A stretch of DNA of 13,201 nucleotides, taken from assembly GCA_030770425.1 (NCBI GenBank), contig JASJFT010000446.1:1-13201 (forward strand), in the 5' to 3' direction. A program made the position numbers and the translations under genes. Positions 1 to 9,876 of the stretch are shown here, piece after piece; positions within the stretch are counted from its first letter, which is position 1; the number at the start of each line of letters is the position of its first letter. The notes beneath the pieces are model-generated. The model saw only the letters and a list, made by a program, of their open reading frames with translations. It did not search any database and was not told where the DNA came from. Source of the DNA: Darksidea phi (taxonomy: Eukaryota > Ascomycota > Dothideomycetes > Pleosporales > Lentitheciaceae).

Positions 1-1070
1 TAGAATTAGAAAAGTTCTCTAATTATTATATAATTAAACTATATAATATTTACCTATAGGTCTCGGTCGAGATACCTTCTAAGACTTATTATCTTCTAAA
101 ATTTATATCTTATTAATAAATATTTATAAATATTCTATAACCTCTACTATATTAAGAAATTAAAGTTAATATTCTTTTTTACTTATAAGTAATTAAGTAT
201 AAGAGCTTCTTAAATATAGTATATATACTTTCTCTCTAAATTATAACTATTATATTAAATTATTAGATATTATTTTTACTTTAATATACTTAGTTACTAT
301 ACTCCTATTCTACTACTTAAAAGATTTCTTTTAGTAATCTATTTAAGAGTCTATCTTTAATAGCTATAGCTAGTTAAGAATAAGATTATAGCTATTTATA
401 AAAGTAGTTTAAAATATCTAAGAATCTATTATTCTTATTATATTCTAAGAATTCTATATTATTATTATAATAATATATAGCTCTCTTAGATATAGTAGTA
501 TATTAAAGACTTAATATATTTATAACTTTATATATAATAATATTTTAAGAAGGTTCTACTTTAATATAAGATTCTTTTTAATAATATTTAAGTCTAATTT
601 TATATCGAAAATACTTTAGGTCTATATTAGAATACTTATAAAAAGGTATATTCTTATATTATTAATAATTTATAAGGATTTACTATTAGTATTTAACCTT
701 AGTAGTATTATAGTAATATTAGTAACTAGAACTTATTTTTTTTTAAAGATAAATTAGCTTTTTCTTCTTAAGTTTTATCTAACCTATTATTACCTTTAAA
801 GTAATACTTTTAATAGTTCTTCTTTTAATTAGTCTTAAATTAGAATATTAATACTATATTCTTAGAGTATAATAGAGTTCTTAATAGAGACTATTTAATA
901 TTACCTTATTAAAAGGACTTTTAATTCTATTTCTTCTAACTAAAATTATTTAAAGCTACTAAAGATATAATATACTTTCTACTTATAGTTAAATTAGGAC
1001 TAGAAACCTTTAGAAGAGTAGCTAGTATAGAGGTAAAGTATACTACTATCTTTATATTCTATAAGATATA
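1..1070. other. AT-rich RIP-degraded sequence, no identifiable gene
   Basis: No coding remnant, RNA gene or clear repeat was recognised here on either strand. CpA and TpG are absent throughout, so there is no ATG, and TAA/TAG stops are frequent in all frames. The only local structure is a short inverted repeat at 61-72 (TCTCG, spacer GT, CGAGA) that keeps two CpG sites in an otherwise AT-rich stretch. By position this lies downstream of the gypsy pol remnant, so the gypsy 3' LTR could be here, but I could not match it to a partner at the right end of the window. Confidence 0.5.
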
Positions 1071-2339
1071 TTTAAACTATATCTAGGTTTATATATTCTT
1101 AAGCTAGCTATCTCTTTATATTTTATAATATAAAGATTCTAAATACTTACTTTATATTATAAATATCTTTAATATATTAGGGCTTATATTACTACTAAAA
1201 GGTTTTACCTCTAAGATAGCTTTATAAGTTATAAAATAATTAAAAAATAAATTAAAGTTATTATCTTAATACTATTTAATATTCTAAAACTTAAAGTAGT
1301 TATTAAACGTTATTAGAATAGGGTTCTTTATAAGACTTTTAAACTTCGTTTATAATTAAAACTATATAGTAACTTTACTATTATTAATAGCTTAGTTTAG
1401 TAAATTATAATATATATTATTCTTAATAAGTATTATAATCTATATAGTATACTTAAGAATATTAATAGTAGTAAAGTTAATCTAAAAGAGACTATTAATA
1501 TCTCTAATCTAATAATCTATAGCTTAGATTATTAAGGTTCTCTTTATTATATCTAGTATAGTAGAATTCCTAATCTTAATTAGATTAAATAGCTTTTAAC
1601 GAGTATTATCTACTAAAGATAGACTAGTTATAGTCTAATAGATATTTATAACTAGTTTAAAGACTATTTAGACTATTTTAAGATCTACTTTTATAGCTAT
1701 AATCTAATTAACTAATATACCTTAATATTAAAGATTAATTAATACTTTTATTATTTTTACTAGAAGTACTTTACCCGAGGCTAGAGTATAAATAGATATA
1801 ATATAGAATATATCTAAATAATTACTATTTATTAGAATATTATTTACTCCTAATATTAGTAGTATAGTAGTAGAAGCTAAGAATTAAGATTATATAGATC
1901 TACTTTTATAAGAAATATTCTTATAGCTAGAAGTTCTATTATTTCTTTACGTAGATTAGTAGTTCCTATTAATTATAACTATTATTAGAGCTCTACTAAA
2001 AGATAGTAGTTTATTAAATATCTTTAATATATTTTTACTATTATACTATATATAAGTTATAGAAGTTTTAAAAATATATTAATCCTTTTAAATATTTTTA
2101 GAGTTAAATAGAGTCTCTAATTAGTAATTATTTTTACTATCTAATTCTAGTTCCTAAACTTATTATCTATTAAACTTAGAGTACTACTAATATATTTTAT
2201 TAACTAGCTATATATTAGGATTATTTCGTCTACTAGGTAGATAGATACTAAAACGAGTACTCTTCTTTAAATAGATAATATAAGAAGATATACTAATAGC
2301 TTTAAATAGATATTATATAATATAGTTAATAAAAACTTT
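1071..2339 (-). other. Unassigned decayed reading frame, possibly former coding sequence
   Basis: One minus-strand frame reads through this stretch with only TAA and TAG interruptions, all explicable as CAA, CAG, CGA or TGG changed by C-to-T transitions. It holds unusually long stop-free runs for such AT-rich DNA, including one of about 51 codons at roughly 1725-1880 and one of about 37 codons near 1200. The implied protein is rich in Ser, Thr, Asn and Ile/Leu, with no motif I recognise. It follows the gypsy RNase H in the expected place of the integrase C-terminus and 3' non-coding region, so it could be the tail of that pol, part of another element, or chance. I do not assign a function. 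Confidence 0.22.
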
Positions 2340-2870
2340 TAAAGTATTAGCTTTTAGTATTAATACTATACTACTAGTTCTTAAAAAGGAGTAGGAAGGA
2401 TTTAAATTATAAGATACGTATAAGTAGATAGATATAAAAATACTAAGATAATAAAAGAGTTATATTTAGATAAAGATAAGATAAATTCTTAAGAAGATAT
2501 AATAGTAGGATATAGAATTATATATAGTCTAGTATATAACTATAGCTAGTCTAATAATAATCTAGAAGTTTTCTAGTAGAAGTAGATATAATAAATTAGA
2601 AGTTTTTATACTAATAATTAAATTATATTATATTATATTAGTATTTTATAAATACTTATTAAGTAGTCTTTAATTTATTATCTAGTTTTTATTTCTATAG
2701 GGAATATTTAGTTATCTTATTATACTATTAATAGTTAAATTATATATCTTAGGTTTATTTAAAAAGTATTATTCTAAAGCTCTTATATATAAATATTAGT
2801 CTATATATAGTATTTCTTAAATACTATTATATTTACTATTATACTAGTCGAAGTAGCTTAGACTAGTCTT
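2340..2870 (-). pseudogene. Candidate gypsy integrase N-terminal remnant
   Basis: In Ty3/gypsy pol the integrase follows RNase H, and this is the next stretch on the same strand. Suggestive pieces are a phenylalanine-tyrosine-stop at about 2523-2531, where TAG could be a former Trp as in the YYWP region of gypsy integrases, and a reading near 2400-2450 that resembles the start of the catalytic core (EFI..L....YNSFIILV). However, the spacing of the HHCC zinc-binding residues does not fit the family, and I could not place the DDE catalytic residues with confidence. The assignment rests mainly on position after RNase H, so treat it as tentative. Confidence 0.3.
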
Positions 2871-2911
2871 AGATATATTAATATAACTTTTTTTAATTAT
2901 AAATTCTTTAT

Positions 2912-3447
2912 ATTTTATTTCTAATAGCTTAGTATATTAGATTATATTACTAGTTATTCTAGATAGTATTAAAGATAATAGTTAAATCATACTAATATTT
3001 CTATCTATTAGTATTATTATTTACTAAGAGATTATATTTTTATAAAGTATTTTAGATTTTTATAGTTTATAAAGATTTTAAAGGGTTATTTAATACTCTA
3101 TAATTTTAGTATTTAAGCTACTAGATATTAGACTACTATTAAAAGTTCTTTATTATAAATAGTATAATTATATTCTATAAATAATAAGATAATTAAATAG
3201 TAAATAATTAGATACTATACTTCTTTCTTTTATTATAAGAAGTAATTCTTTATTATCTCTTTTAAGTAGTCCGCTTCTATTATTATATTTTAACTAGAGT
3301 TCTAGAAAAGTAGTACTAGTCTTATAATAAAAAGATCTTTTATTCTTTTAAATACTTTATTTTCTTCTTTACCCTACTAGAATAGTATCTCTTTTTTTAT
3401 TAATTAGTAAAGTAGACTAATAAGTTTAGTAAAGTTAGATATTATAT
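2912..3447 (-). pseudogene. Ty3/gypsy RNase H domain remnant
   Basis: RNase H degrades the RNA strand of the RNA-DNA hybrid during reverse transcription. Read on the minus strand, positions 3134-3163 give TIYNKELLIV, matching the gypsy RNase H signature Y-[DN]-KELLA-[IV]. Positions 3044-3073 give FINYKNLKYF, the RIP-altered form of the highly conserved FTDHKNLEYF (ACA to ATA, GAC to AAC, CAT to TAT). The domain ends at 2912-2941 with a remnant of the conserved ALSRR linker that precedes integrase. Stops are TAA/TAG except for one TGA at 2987-2989, where the family usually has Arg; it contains one of the four residual CpA/TpG sites in the window. It directly follows the RT in the same frame. 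Confidence 0.9.
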
Positions 3448-3448
3448 T

Positions 3449-4100
3449 ATAATAGAAGTTTATAAATTTTATAAAGCTTTATATACTCTATATTAATATA
3501 AAAGCTTTTTATTTCTTTATAACTTAAATTTTTTTAAGATTAAGTTTAATTCTATACTTAGTTTTAATAATATAGTTTAAGTACTTAATAATCTTTATTA
3601 TAAGATAATATTTTTAAAGATCTAGATTTAACCTAGTATTATATAAAAGTATTAGTATTCTTTTTATCTTTTTTATATAATCTTTTTTTAAGCTCCTTAA
3701 GTAGATAAGGATATTATAAAGATATATTATAAAGAAGTTATCTAAAGTTTTCTTTAATATTAAATTAATATAGTATTAAAATATTATTAATATTCTTATA
3801 AGTTTAAATAGATATATTAACTACTTAAATAGTTTAAATTAGATTTAGAATATAGTTTAAGACTTATTTCTACTCGTAACTTATAATTTATAAAATATTA
3901 CTTAGATATTAAATTTTATAAACTACTTTATTCTTTTAAAAGTATATAATATTTTCTTAATTAGTAGTAAAAGATAGTAGTTCTATTCTATAAGTATATT
4001 AAGGCCCTAATAATTAATATAGAGATATTAGTCCTCTTTTAATTTCTTAGCTATTAGTACTAGTATATTTACTAGAAAGAAGTTTATCTAGATTTATTTC
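3449..4100 (-). pseudogene. Ty3/gypsy reverse transcriptase remnant (main part)
   Basis: RNA-dependent DNA polymerase of the outer element. On the minus strand a single frame gives the RT blocks in order. A remnant of DYRGLN is at 3998-4015 (NY-stop-GLN), followed by NRYPLPLI-like, TKFDI-like and FGLF-W-PFGLTRAPATF-like segments, then LDNFFIIYLYNILIY at about 3704-3748, corresponding to YLDDILIYS. The thumb remnant of SFLGFANFYR is at 3449-3487. Most differences from the family are G-to-A or C-to-T, and stops fall where Gln, Arg or Trp is expected. The catalytic pair reads Tyr-Asn (3713-3718). Asp-to-Asn is a RIP product, but Asp-to-Tyr is not. The N-terminal piece continues at 10043 beyond the copia insertion. 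Confidence 0.93.
4096..4100. repeat. 5-bp target site duplication, left copy (ATTTC)
   Basis: The five bases ATTTC immediately outside the left copia LTR are identical to the five immediately outside the right LTR (10038-10042). Five base pairs is the usual staggered-cut duplication of copia integrases. It contains no CpA, so RIP left it intact. Confidence 0.9.
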
Positions 4101-4261
4101 TATTATAGTAAGGAATTAGGGTAAATTACTATAAGAAAAAGAAGTAAGAACTATAGTTAATTATAATAGCTCTATATAAGAGTAGCTTATATAGAATAGA
4201 ATACGGCGTAGTAGCTAGAAGTAGTTATATAAGCTAACCTAGTATAGAAGCTAGTCTAATA
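4101..4261 (-). repeat. Copia 3' LTR (161 bp)
   Basis: This direct repeat of 9877-10037 has the same 161-bp length with no gaps. Thirteen positions differ and all are transitions. The ends read TATTA at the left and TAATA at the right on the plus strand, the RIP form of the TGTTA...TAACA inverted termini of retroviral-type LTRs. Because the element is on the minus strand, this left copy is the 3' LTR. It keeps two CpG sites (ACGGCG at 4203-4208) that RIP did not alter. A promoter or polyadenylation signal cannot be picked out in such AT-rich DNA. Confidence 0.93.
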
Positions 4262-4275
4262 TACTCCTTTATTCT
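4262..4275 (-). other. Polypurine tract of the copia element
   Basis: On the minus strand AGAATAAAGGAGTA directly abuts the first base of the 3' LTR. This is where LTR retrotransposons keep the RNase-resistant purine tract that primes plus-strand DNA synthesis. It is mostly purine but not uninterrupted, so its exact core (probably AAAGGAG) is inferred from position. Confidence 0.6.
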
Positions 4276-4925
4276 AAAAGAATAGTAAAAGGGTATAAAA
4301 TATTAAAAAGTAATAAAAGAATAGGTAAAAAGAGTATAAGCGATTAGAAGGGGGTTCGTTTAACGCTCCTCTACCCCTCTAGTTCTAGCGAATTAGAAGT
4401 AATAATTAAAAAGAAAGTAAAAAGATAGTACTCTATATAGGAATTAAATCTATATAAAAATAAGATTCTCTACTTTAGACCTTTTTACTCCTCTATATAA
4501 ACTCTTTAAGTTATAGTATTTAGAGGAGCTACCTATAAACTAGTTTACGACGATAGTTTAGAATATATAAAATACCTAAAGGTATTAGTATAAGCTTTAA
4601 GCCTACTATACTATTCTTATTTTTATAAGGTTTAATAGTTTAAAGAAATAAATATACTACTTTAAAGGAGTAAATAGAAGTATATAGGCCCCTTAGAAGG
4701 GTAAATAAATAAGTAAATAGAATAAGATAGGCGTATAAATAGAATAAAATAAGATACTTAAAAGGGGTATTAGTAAATAGCTACTTAGGATAGAAGCCTA
4801 TCTTAATACTAGACTAGATTAAAGTAGAGTAGTTAATTAGGATAGAAGCTTAGTAGTAGACTAGATAGAAGCTATCCTACTTAAGACTACTTAGGATTAA
4901 TACTAGTTAGTTAATTAGCCTTATA
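4276..4925 (-). other. Copia 3' untranslated region with a GC-richer stretch
   Basis: No pol homology is visible between the end of the RNase H remnant and the polypurine tract. About 4339-4390 is noticeably richer in G and C than the rest of the window, with runs such as GGGGG and CCCC and three CpG sites; these bases have no CpA or TpG to mutate. Around 4697-4755 short A-rich units (AAATAGAATAA-type) recur. I see no second gene here. Confidence 0.5.
4786..4873. repeat. Short repeated motif in the copia 3' untranslated region
   Basis: The 12-mer TAGGATAGAAGC occurs at 4786-4797 and 4838-4849, and a shortened form, GATAGAAGCT, recurs at 4864-4873. A related TATAGAAGCTAG sits inside the left LTR (4244-4255). 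The spacing is irregular, so this is a cluster of imperfect direct repeats rather than a clean tandem array. Its role is unknown. Confidence 0.5.
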
Positions 4926-5470
4926 TTAATTAAAATAGAAGCTTAACTTCTTAGAGATATCTTCTAGTCTAAGTTAATAAGTAAAAGCTTTGTACTTCTA
5001 CCTTAGGAGTATCTTAGTTAGTCTATTAGCCGGTATTTTAGCTATAGGGGTCTATTTAACGATTATTTCTCCCTACTCTACTAATTATCGAAGCTATAGC
5101 TAATAAATATTAACGTATTTAAGCTTAGATTAAAGTTTCTTAGTAGCTTTAGTAACTATTCTAACTATTTAGGTATTATTATAATAGATAACTAGTTTAA
5201 TATTAGTCTTAAAGCTTAGTTATTCGAATAAATTATTCTACTAGATTATATTAAATACTATTTATAAGAGTAAGTATAGTTTAGCTTTAGTAGTTAATTT
5301 AAAAACTATATATTACTTTATTACCTTTTAGTTAATAGATATACTAAATAGCTTAAAGAGAAATCTATCTAAGCTTATTCTTATAATAGGATTATTAGTA
5401 AATAATATATCTAATATACTATAGAATATAAATTTAGTATCTAATTCTTATTCTCTATCTATAGAGAAGG
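4926..5470 (-). pseudogene. Ty1/copia RNase H domain remnant and end of pol
   Basis: RNase H at the C-terminus of copia pol. Minus-strand reading gives remnants of the TTEAE block at 5274-5300 (LTTKAKLY), the YCDN-TQ block at 5166-5189 (YYNNT-stop) and a KLRHVDI-like segment at about 5100-5130. The PTAKMPADGLTK terminal motif appears at 5013-5048 as PIAKIPANRLTK. Changes are GAA to AAA, TGC to TAT and GAC to AAT, all C:G-to-T:A transitions. The frame reaches a TAA at 4926-4928, a plausible original stop, although many internal stops prevent certainty. A residual TpG at 4991-4992 falls where the family commonly has Glu and the remnant reads Lys, consistent with a later CpG transition. Confidence 0.92.
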
Positions 5471-5699
5471 CTTAATAAGTAGATATATAAGCTAAAGCTT
5501 TTATTACTAGATATTAAGTTCTTATAATAAATCTCTAAGTATAATAGGTAGTATTAATATACTAAGGGCTAGCCCTTATTAGATATATAAAGAGGGTTAA
5601 GTAAGTTTTTAAGATATTAGCTCTCGTAATTACTATAATATAGGCTATTAATCTAACTAGCTATTAATATATTTTAATAACTAATTCTTCTACTAGCCT

Positions 5700-6545
5700 A
5701 ATAAAAGGTTTAAGGTAGATTTTAGTTATTAGTATTCGAGAGAAGCTATTTAAGCCTTCTTTAAGGTTAAACTTTATAGTAATCTTATTAATAAATAAGT
5801 CTTAAATAAGCTATATATAGCTTTACTTTATATCTCGTAGTATATATATACTAAGAAACTAGTTAAGTTAACCTATTAAATAAAGCTTATAATATTCTAA
5901 TAGTCTTTTCTTAAACTTCTTATAAATAGTCTCGTTTCTTAAATAAACTAAGACTATAATATTATCTATATAGAAGAAGATAATAAGGCTTTTATTACTA
6001 TATAGGTATAGTATATTTAGTATTCTTCTTAGCCCTAGCTAAGTAAGAGTTATAGATAGATCTTAATACTAAAGTAATAGTACTTTCTTTAACCTATATA
6101 GTACTCGATATAGTAGTAATAATAATCTATATTACTTTAAGAATCCTTTAGAAGTATTATAATATAACTATTAAGGAATTTTAACGTTTAGAAAAGTATT
6201 TATAATATTATATTAATATATAAGTAGTCTGAATCGAATAGCTAGAGCTATTAAAGCTTTAAAGATTTTAGTAGTTAATATAATAGTATACGTATTATCT
6301 TATTAAGTTTATAAATTTCCTTATATAACTAGTCTTACTTTAGTCTTATTAAAGAAGTTATTTTTATTAAACTTATAAGTATATATTTATATAAGAGATA
6401 GGACCTTTATATCTACTATATATAATATTACTTCTATAAGCTTAAAATACCCCTTCTTCTAGTAACTATCTATTTCCTTCTATATTACTTCTTAAAACTA
6501 GTTACTATATAGGTAATTTTAAAGGTCTTTATAGTATTTTAGAGG
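5700..6545 (-). pseudogene. Ty1/copia reverse transcriptase remnant
   Basis: RNA-dependent DNA polymerase of the inner element. Reading leftward, the domain opens near 6545 with a segment like F-EAM-KEID-L that starts copia RT. KVRLVI-stop-GNL at about 6309-6341 corresponds to KARLVVRGDLQ. The catalytic YVDD appears as YIDN at 5961-5972, followed by the remnant of GELNWFLGI at 5850-5873 (G-stop-LN-stop-FLS). Every difference in these blocks is a C:G-to-T:A transition, including GAT-GAC to GAT-AAT at the second catalytic Asp. A residual TpG at 6230-6231 sits in the RF-G-L region, where Gly is expected and Arg is read. The length fits a full RT domain with no sign of internal deletion. Confidence 0.95.
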
Positions 6546-7100
6546 ATTAGATATAATACTTTAGTATAAATATATTTTTAGTAGAGTATTAATAAGTTTA
6601 TTTAAGATACTTAGGTCTATAGTAATAGTAAAGACTCTATAGTAGGTAAAAAGAACTAAATTTACTTTTCCTCTATCTCTTTCTCTTCTTCTTATTCTTA
6701 TAGTATTATACGTTAATAGTATTATATATTATTATTATTCTAATATAATATTTATTATATTAATACTAGAGTTATATACTTATAGAGTATTATTATTATC
6801 TAGATTTAATAAGTAATTAGAGATCTTATATATATATTAAGTTTAAGATTTAGCTCTTAGAGTAGAATAAGTAGTAAGAGCTATTATAGATAGTAGGTAT
6901 ACTAGACTACCTTAAACTAATAGTTTAGGTATTAGAAGAATACCTCTATTATTCTCTTTCTCTTCTTTCTCTTAATTAAATAAGCTCTCTTCTCTTATAG
7001 ATAAGGACCTTATTTCTATATTTTTAAAGAGTATCTATTCTTTAATATATCTATTAAACTATTTTATAGTATATAGATCCTTAAGCTCTATAGTAAACTA
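6546..7100 (-). pseudogene. Copia pol linker between integrase and reverse transcriptase
   Basis: In copia pol the stretch between the integrase C-terminal domain and RT is poorly conserved and often Ser/Pro/Glu-rich. Here the plus strand shows runs such as CTCTTTCTCTTCTTTCTCTT at 6953-6972, which read as Glu/Arg/Lys-rich segments on the minus strand. No domain is recognisable. It belongs to the pol gene by continuity of strand and neighbours. Confidence 0.5.
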
Positions 7101-8040
7101 AGGTTATTCTAGATCTAGAACCTTAATCTCCTCTTCTAAGATCCTTTCTATATATATTCTATTAAGAATATTATTCTTATAGTTAAATTTCTATTTAAAT
7201 ATTATATCCTATATTCTAATAATTCTATCTAGTTTAGGTATCTATATACGGAAGATATTAGATAAATTATACCTAATAAGGTACCTAATATAAGTCCTTA
7301 GCTTTATCTTATTAGTTAATTTTAGATTACGTCGATAGATATAGGCTTAATAGCTAATAGAGTTATAGTAAACTACTAATAGTTTAGTATTAAAGACTAC
7401 CTTATAAGGTATCTTCTATTATAGTAATTAAATAGGTATAGTATTAAGGAGTTAGATAGCTATAAGAGCTAGCTTATTTATATATACCTTAGATAGTTCT
7501 AAGGCTATTTAAAGTACTTATACTTATTATATAATTATATATTCTACTACTTTCTATAGCCCTTTTAGCTTATTAGTATTCTTAGCTATTATTTTACTCT
7601 TAATTTCTAGTCGATATAGGGTCTTTAAGAAATCTCTTCTAAAATCTTTCTTATTATCTAATTAGATTATAATAATAGTATACTTATAGCCTAGCTAATA
7701 TTAAATCTTTTTTATAAGATTAAATATAATTAGAATAAGAGTACTCTAAAGCTTATTAGGTAGATAGGTAAGTTTATACTACTTTAAGTATTAATCTACT
7801 ACGTAAAGGCTATACTTATCCTTATTATAGTAATACTCTTTATAGAGTATTAAGTATATAAGGTTAATAGTAATTTATTAAAAAGAATATATAGTTAGTA
7901 TTTCTAGTATTTATTATAAAATCTATTAATTTATCTTTATAAGGATATAATCCTTATACTCCTTTTAGATAAAAGGTAGATATTCTTCTTAAAGTTTAAA
8001 ATCTTTTATTAATTCTTCTAAATATACGATTATATTAGGT
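7101..8040 (-). pseudogene. Ty1/copia integrase core and C-terminal remnant
   Basis: Integrase joins the cDNA to target DNA through a DDE active site. Around 7641-7661 the minus strand reads LDNKKDF, matching the second catalytic Asp motif (SDNGKEF) of copia integrases, preceded by LGYKYTIII. About 150-200 bases further left are remnants of the LLNT-P and TPYEVVF segments (LLNTIPI, IPYKVVF), then YIYRR and FRI-stop-IPK near 7200-7340, typical of the copia integrase C-terminus. The Glu of the active site lies in a region with several RIP stops (KGL-stop-KVVEYI). The first catalytic Asp and the zinc-binding HHCC, expected near 7900-8100, were not placed with certainty. The position upstream of RT confirms the copia gene order. 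Confidence 0.88.
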
Positions 8041-8850
8041 AAAGGATATATCTATATATAATAAACTTAGATAGTTATAGTCTTAAGATTAGACTTAGAG
8101 TCTCTTAATAGGTATAATACTCGATAGAAAGCTACTATAATTATTAATATATTAGTATTTAGATAAGCTAATAGATTAGTATTAATAAGCTAATATTCTA
8201 ATTAATATTATAGAATAGTAACTATACTATTTAATAGATAATAGTATAGAAGATCCTATTCTAAGTTAAAGTATATTAATCTCTCCTTAAGTCTTATAAG
8301 ACTAAGAATATTAATAAAGAAGCTCTTAACTAGAGTAACTTTTATAAGTAGAACTTCCTTAATATTATAAGTTCTTTTAATAGGTACTCTAACTATTCTC
8401 TACTCTATAATCTAGATAGCTTAAGCTCTAGTATATAGAATCTTATTAGAATTTCTATATTAGGTATAGGTCTACTTTTATAAGTTCCGCGTATTATAGA
8501 TATATAGATTTAATTCTAGGTCTATTATCTAGTAGTTAATATATAATAGGGTTATTATTATACTAAAAGTACTATATATAATAACGTTACTATAATATTA
8601 GTTACTATTAAATCTATCTTCTATACTATTATTAAAAGGTATACTAGAATAGATATTATAGATTATAATTAACTAAGTTACTAATTCTATATAGACTAAT
8701 TTATCCTTAACTTAAGTAATTACTCTATCTATCTAACTCGCTATTATTAGGTTACCCCTTACTTTAGTAAACTTTATCTTAATATTAGACTTAGATTTTT
8801 ATAAAGCTAGGTATAAAGATAGTATAATATAATAATACTCTATATACTAA
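8041..8850 (-). pseudogene. Copia gag end, protease and pre-integrase region, decayed
   Basis: This lies between recognisable gag and integrase remnants, where copia elements carry the zinc knuckle, aspartic protease and gag-pre-integrase domain. I could not find a convincing CCHC knuckle or DTGA/DSGA protease motif. That is expected, because Cys and His codons and most of the motif would be rewritten by RIP. The assignment is by position only. Confidence 0.4.
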
Positions 8851-9710
8851 TATTATTTATTATATAGGTACTTAACTAGATATTTCTAATTAGAACTAGA
8901 ACTAGTTTTCTTTAATTTCTTTTTCTAGTTTTTCTAGTTTTTTATTAACTATACTACTTATACTATATCTATTATTTTAACTATTTTTAATATTACGATA
9001 AAGGTCTCTAAGAACGCGTCTTTTATATTAATAACTTAGAGAAATTACTTTAGACTTACTATATATTCTATAATTATTTTTAGTTTTAAATCTTTTATAC
9101 TATAATTAACTATCTTAAGATATATACGAAGTTTTATAGTAGTCTAGATCTTATAATATCTACTAGCTACTATTAGAAAATCTTCCTATACCTAACTACT
9201 ACTTATTTCTAGTATTAATAGAAGGGTTATTATTTCTATAATACGTACCTACTTATTAAACTAGATTTCTAAATTCTAGATATATTAATTAGATATTTAT
9301 AGAGCTTTATATTTACGATATATTTCTCGTCTTTAGATAGAAGTAGAGAAAGTAATATAATCTTTTAATTTCCTTATATAAGTATATACTATTTAGTCCT
9401 CCTAAATTAATAGGATCTAGGCTAGTAAGATAGTTAAGACTACGTTAATATATATCTCTTTTAGAATCTTATCCTTCTATACCTATTTCCTATATTTATA
9501 TTCCTATATCTTAAACTATATTATATAGTTCTCGTTAGAGTCTAGCTACTTTAGAATCTCTAGTTCTTCTAGTATATGTTCTAGGGTATTAGTATTTAGA
9601 TTATAGTATTACTAGACGTTATATACTACTACTTTATCTTTATATTAAAATAACTAGAGATACTAGTACTCTAGTTTATTAAGAATAACGGTCGTTTTTA
9701 AAGACCTCTA
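8851..9710 (-). pseudogene. Ty1/copia gag remnant
   Basis: This is the structural capsid protein of the inner element. One minus-strand frame from about 9710 gives TTVILNKLEY-stop-YL-stop-LF near 9645-9695. The stops probably represent Trp, giving the L-x(2-4)-W-x(2)-W pattern that opens copia gag proteins, followed by a segment ending V-W-Y-P-like near 9590. Further on it is Glu/Lys-rich (KDKILKEIYINVVLTIL at about 9430-9480), consistent with the helical gag domain. The start codon cannot be identified because ATG has been destroyed. The residual TpG at 9577-9578 lies here and reads as a His codon in this frame. Confidence 0.72.
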
Positions 9711-9864
9711 AACGTTTAGTATAGTTATTATTATATTATATAGTTAATACGATAGTAATAATAAGGTTAATAATTAAATTATAAGAGTTACTAAAAGTAG
9801 TAGCTTTCTAAAATAAATAAACTATAGCGTTATTAAGAATCTATTATAGGGATAACGAGTACTT

Positions 9865-9876
9865 TAGACTTATAAC
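9865..9876 (-). other. Primer-binding site of the copia element
   Basis: Directly inside the 5' LTR the minus strand reads GTTATAAGTCTA. Compared with GTTATGGGCCCA, the complement of the initiator tRNA-Met anticodon arm used internally as primer by Drosophila copia, it differs at four positions, all C:G-to-T:A. Adjacency to the LTR fits a primer-binding site. The tRNA sequence is from general knowledge of the family, and the host tRNA was not available to compare. Confidence 0.6.

Noticed and set aside
2460..2650. Secure HHCC zinc finger of the gypsy integrase
   Set aside because: The spacing between the putative His pair, the FYW-like segment and the Cys positions does not match gypsy integrases, so only a tentative integrase entry is given.
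5850..5972. Plus-strand genes overlapping the copia RT
   Set aside because: All recognisable motifs read on the minus strand; plus-strand frames are shadows with no family resemblance.
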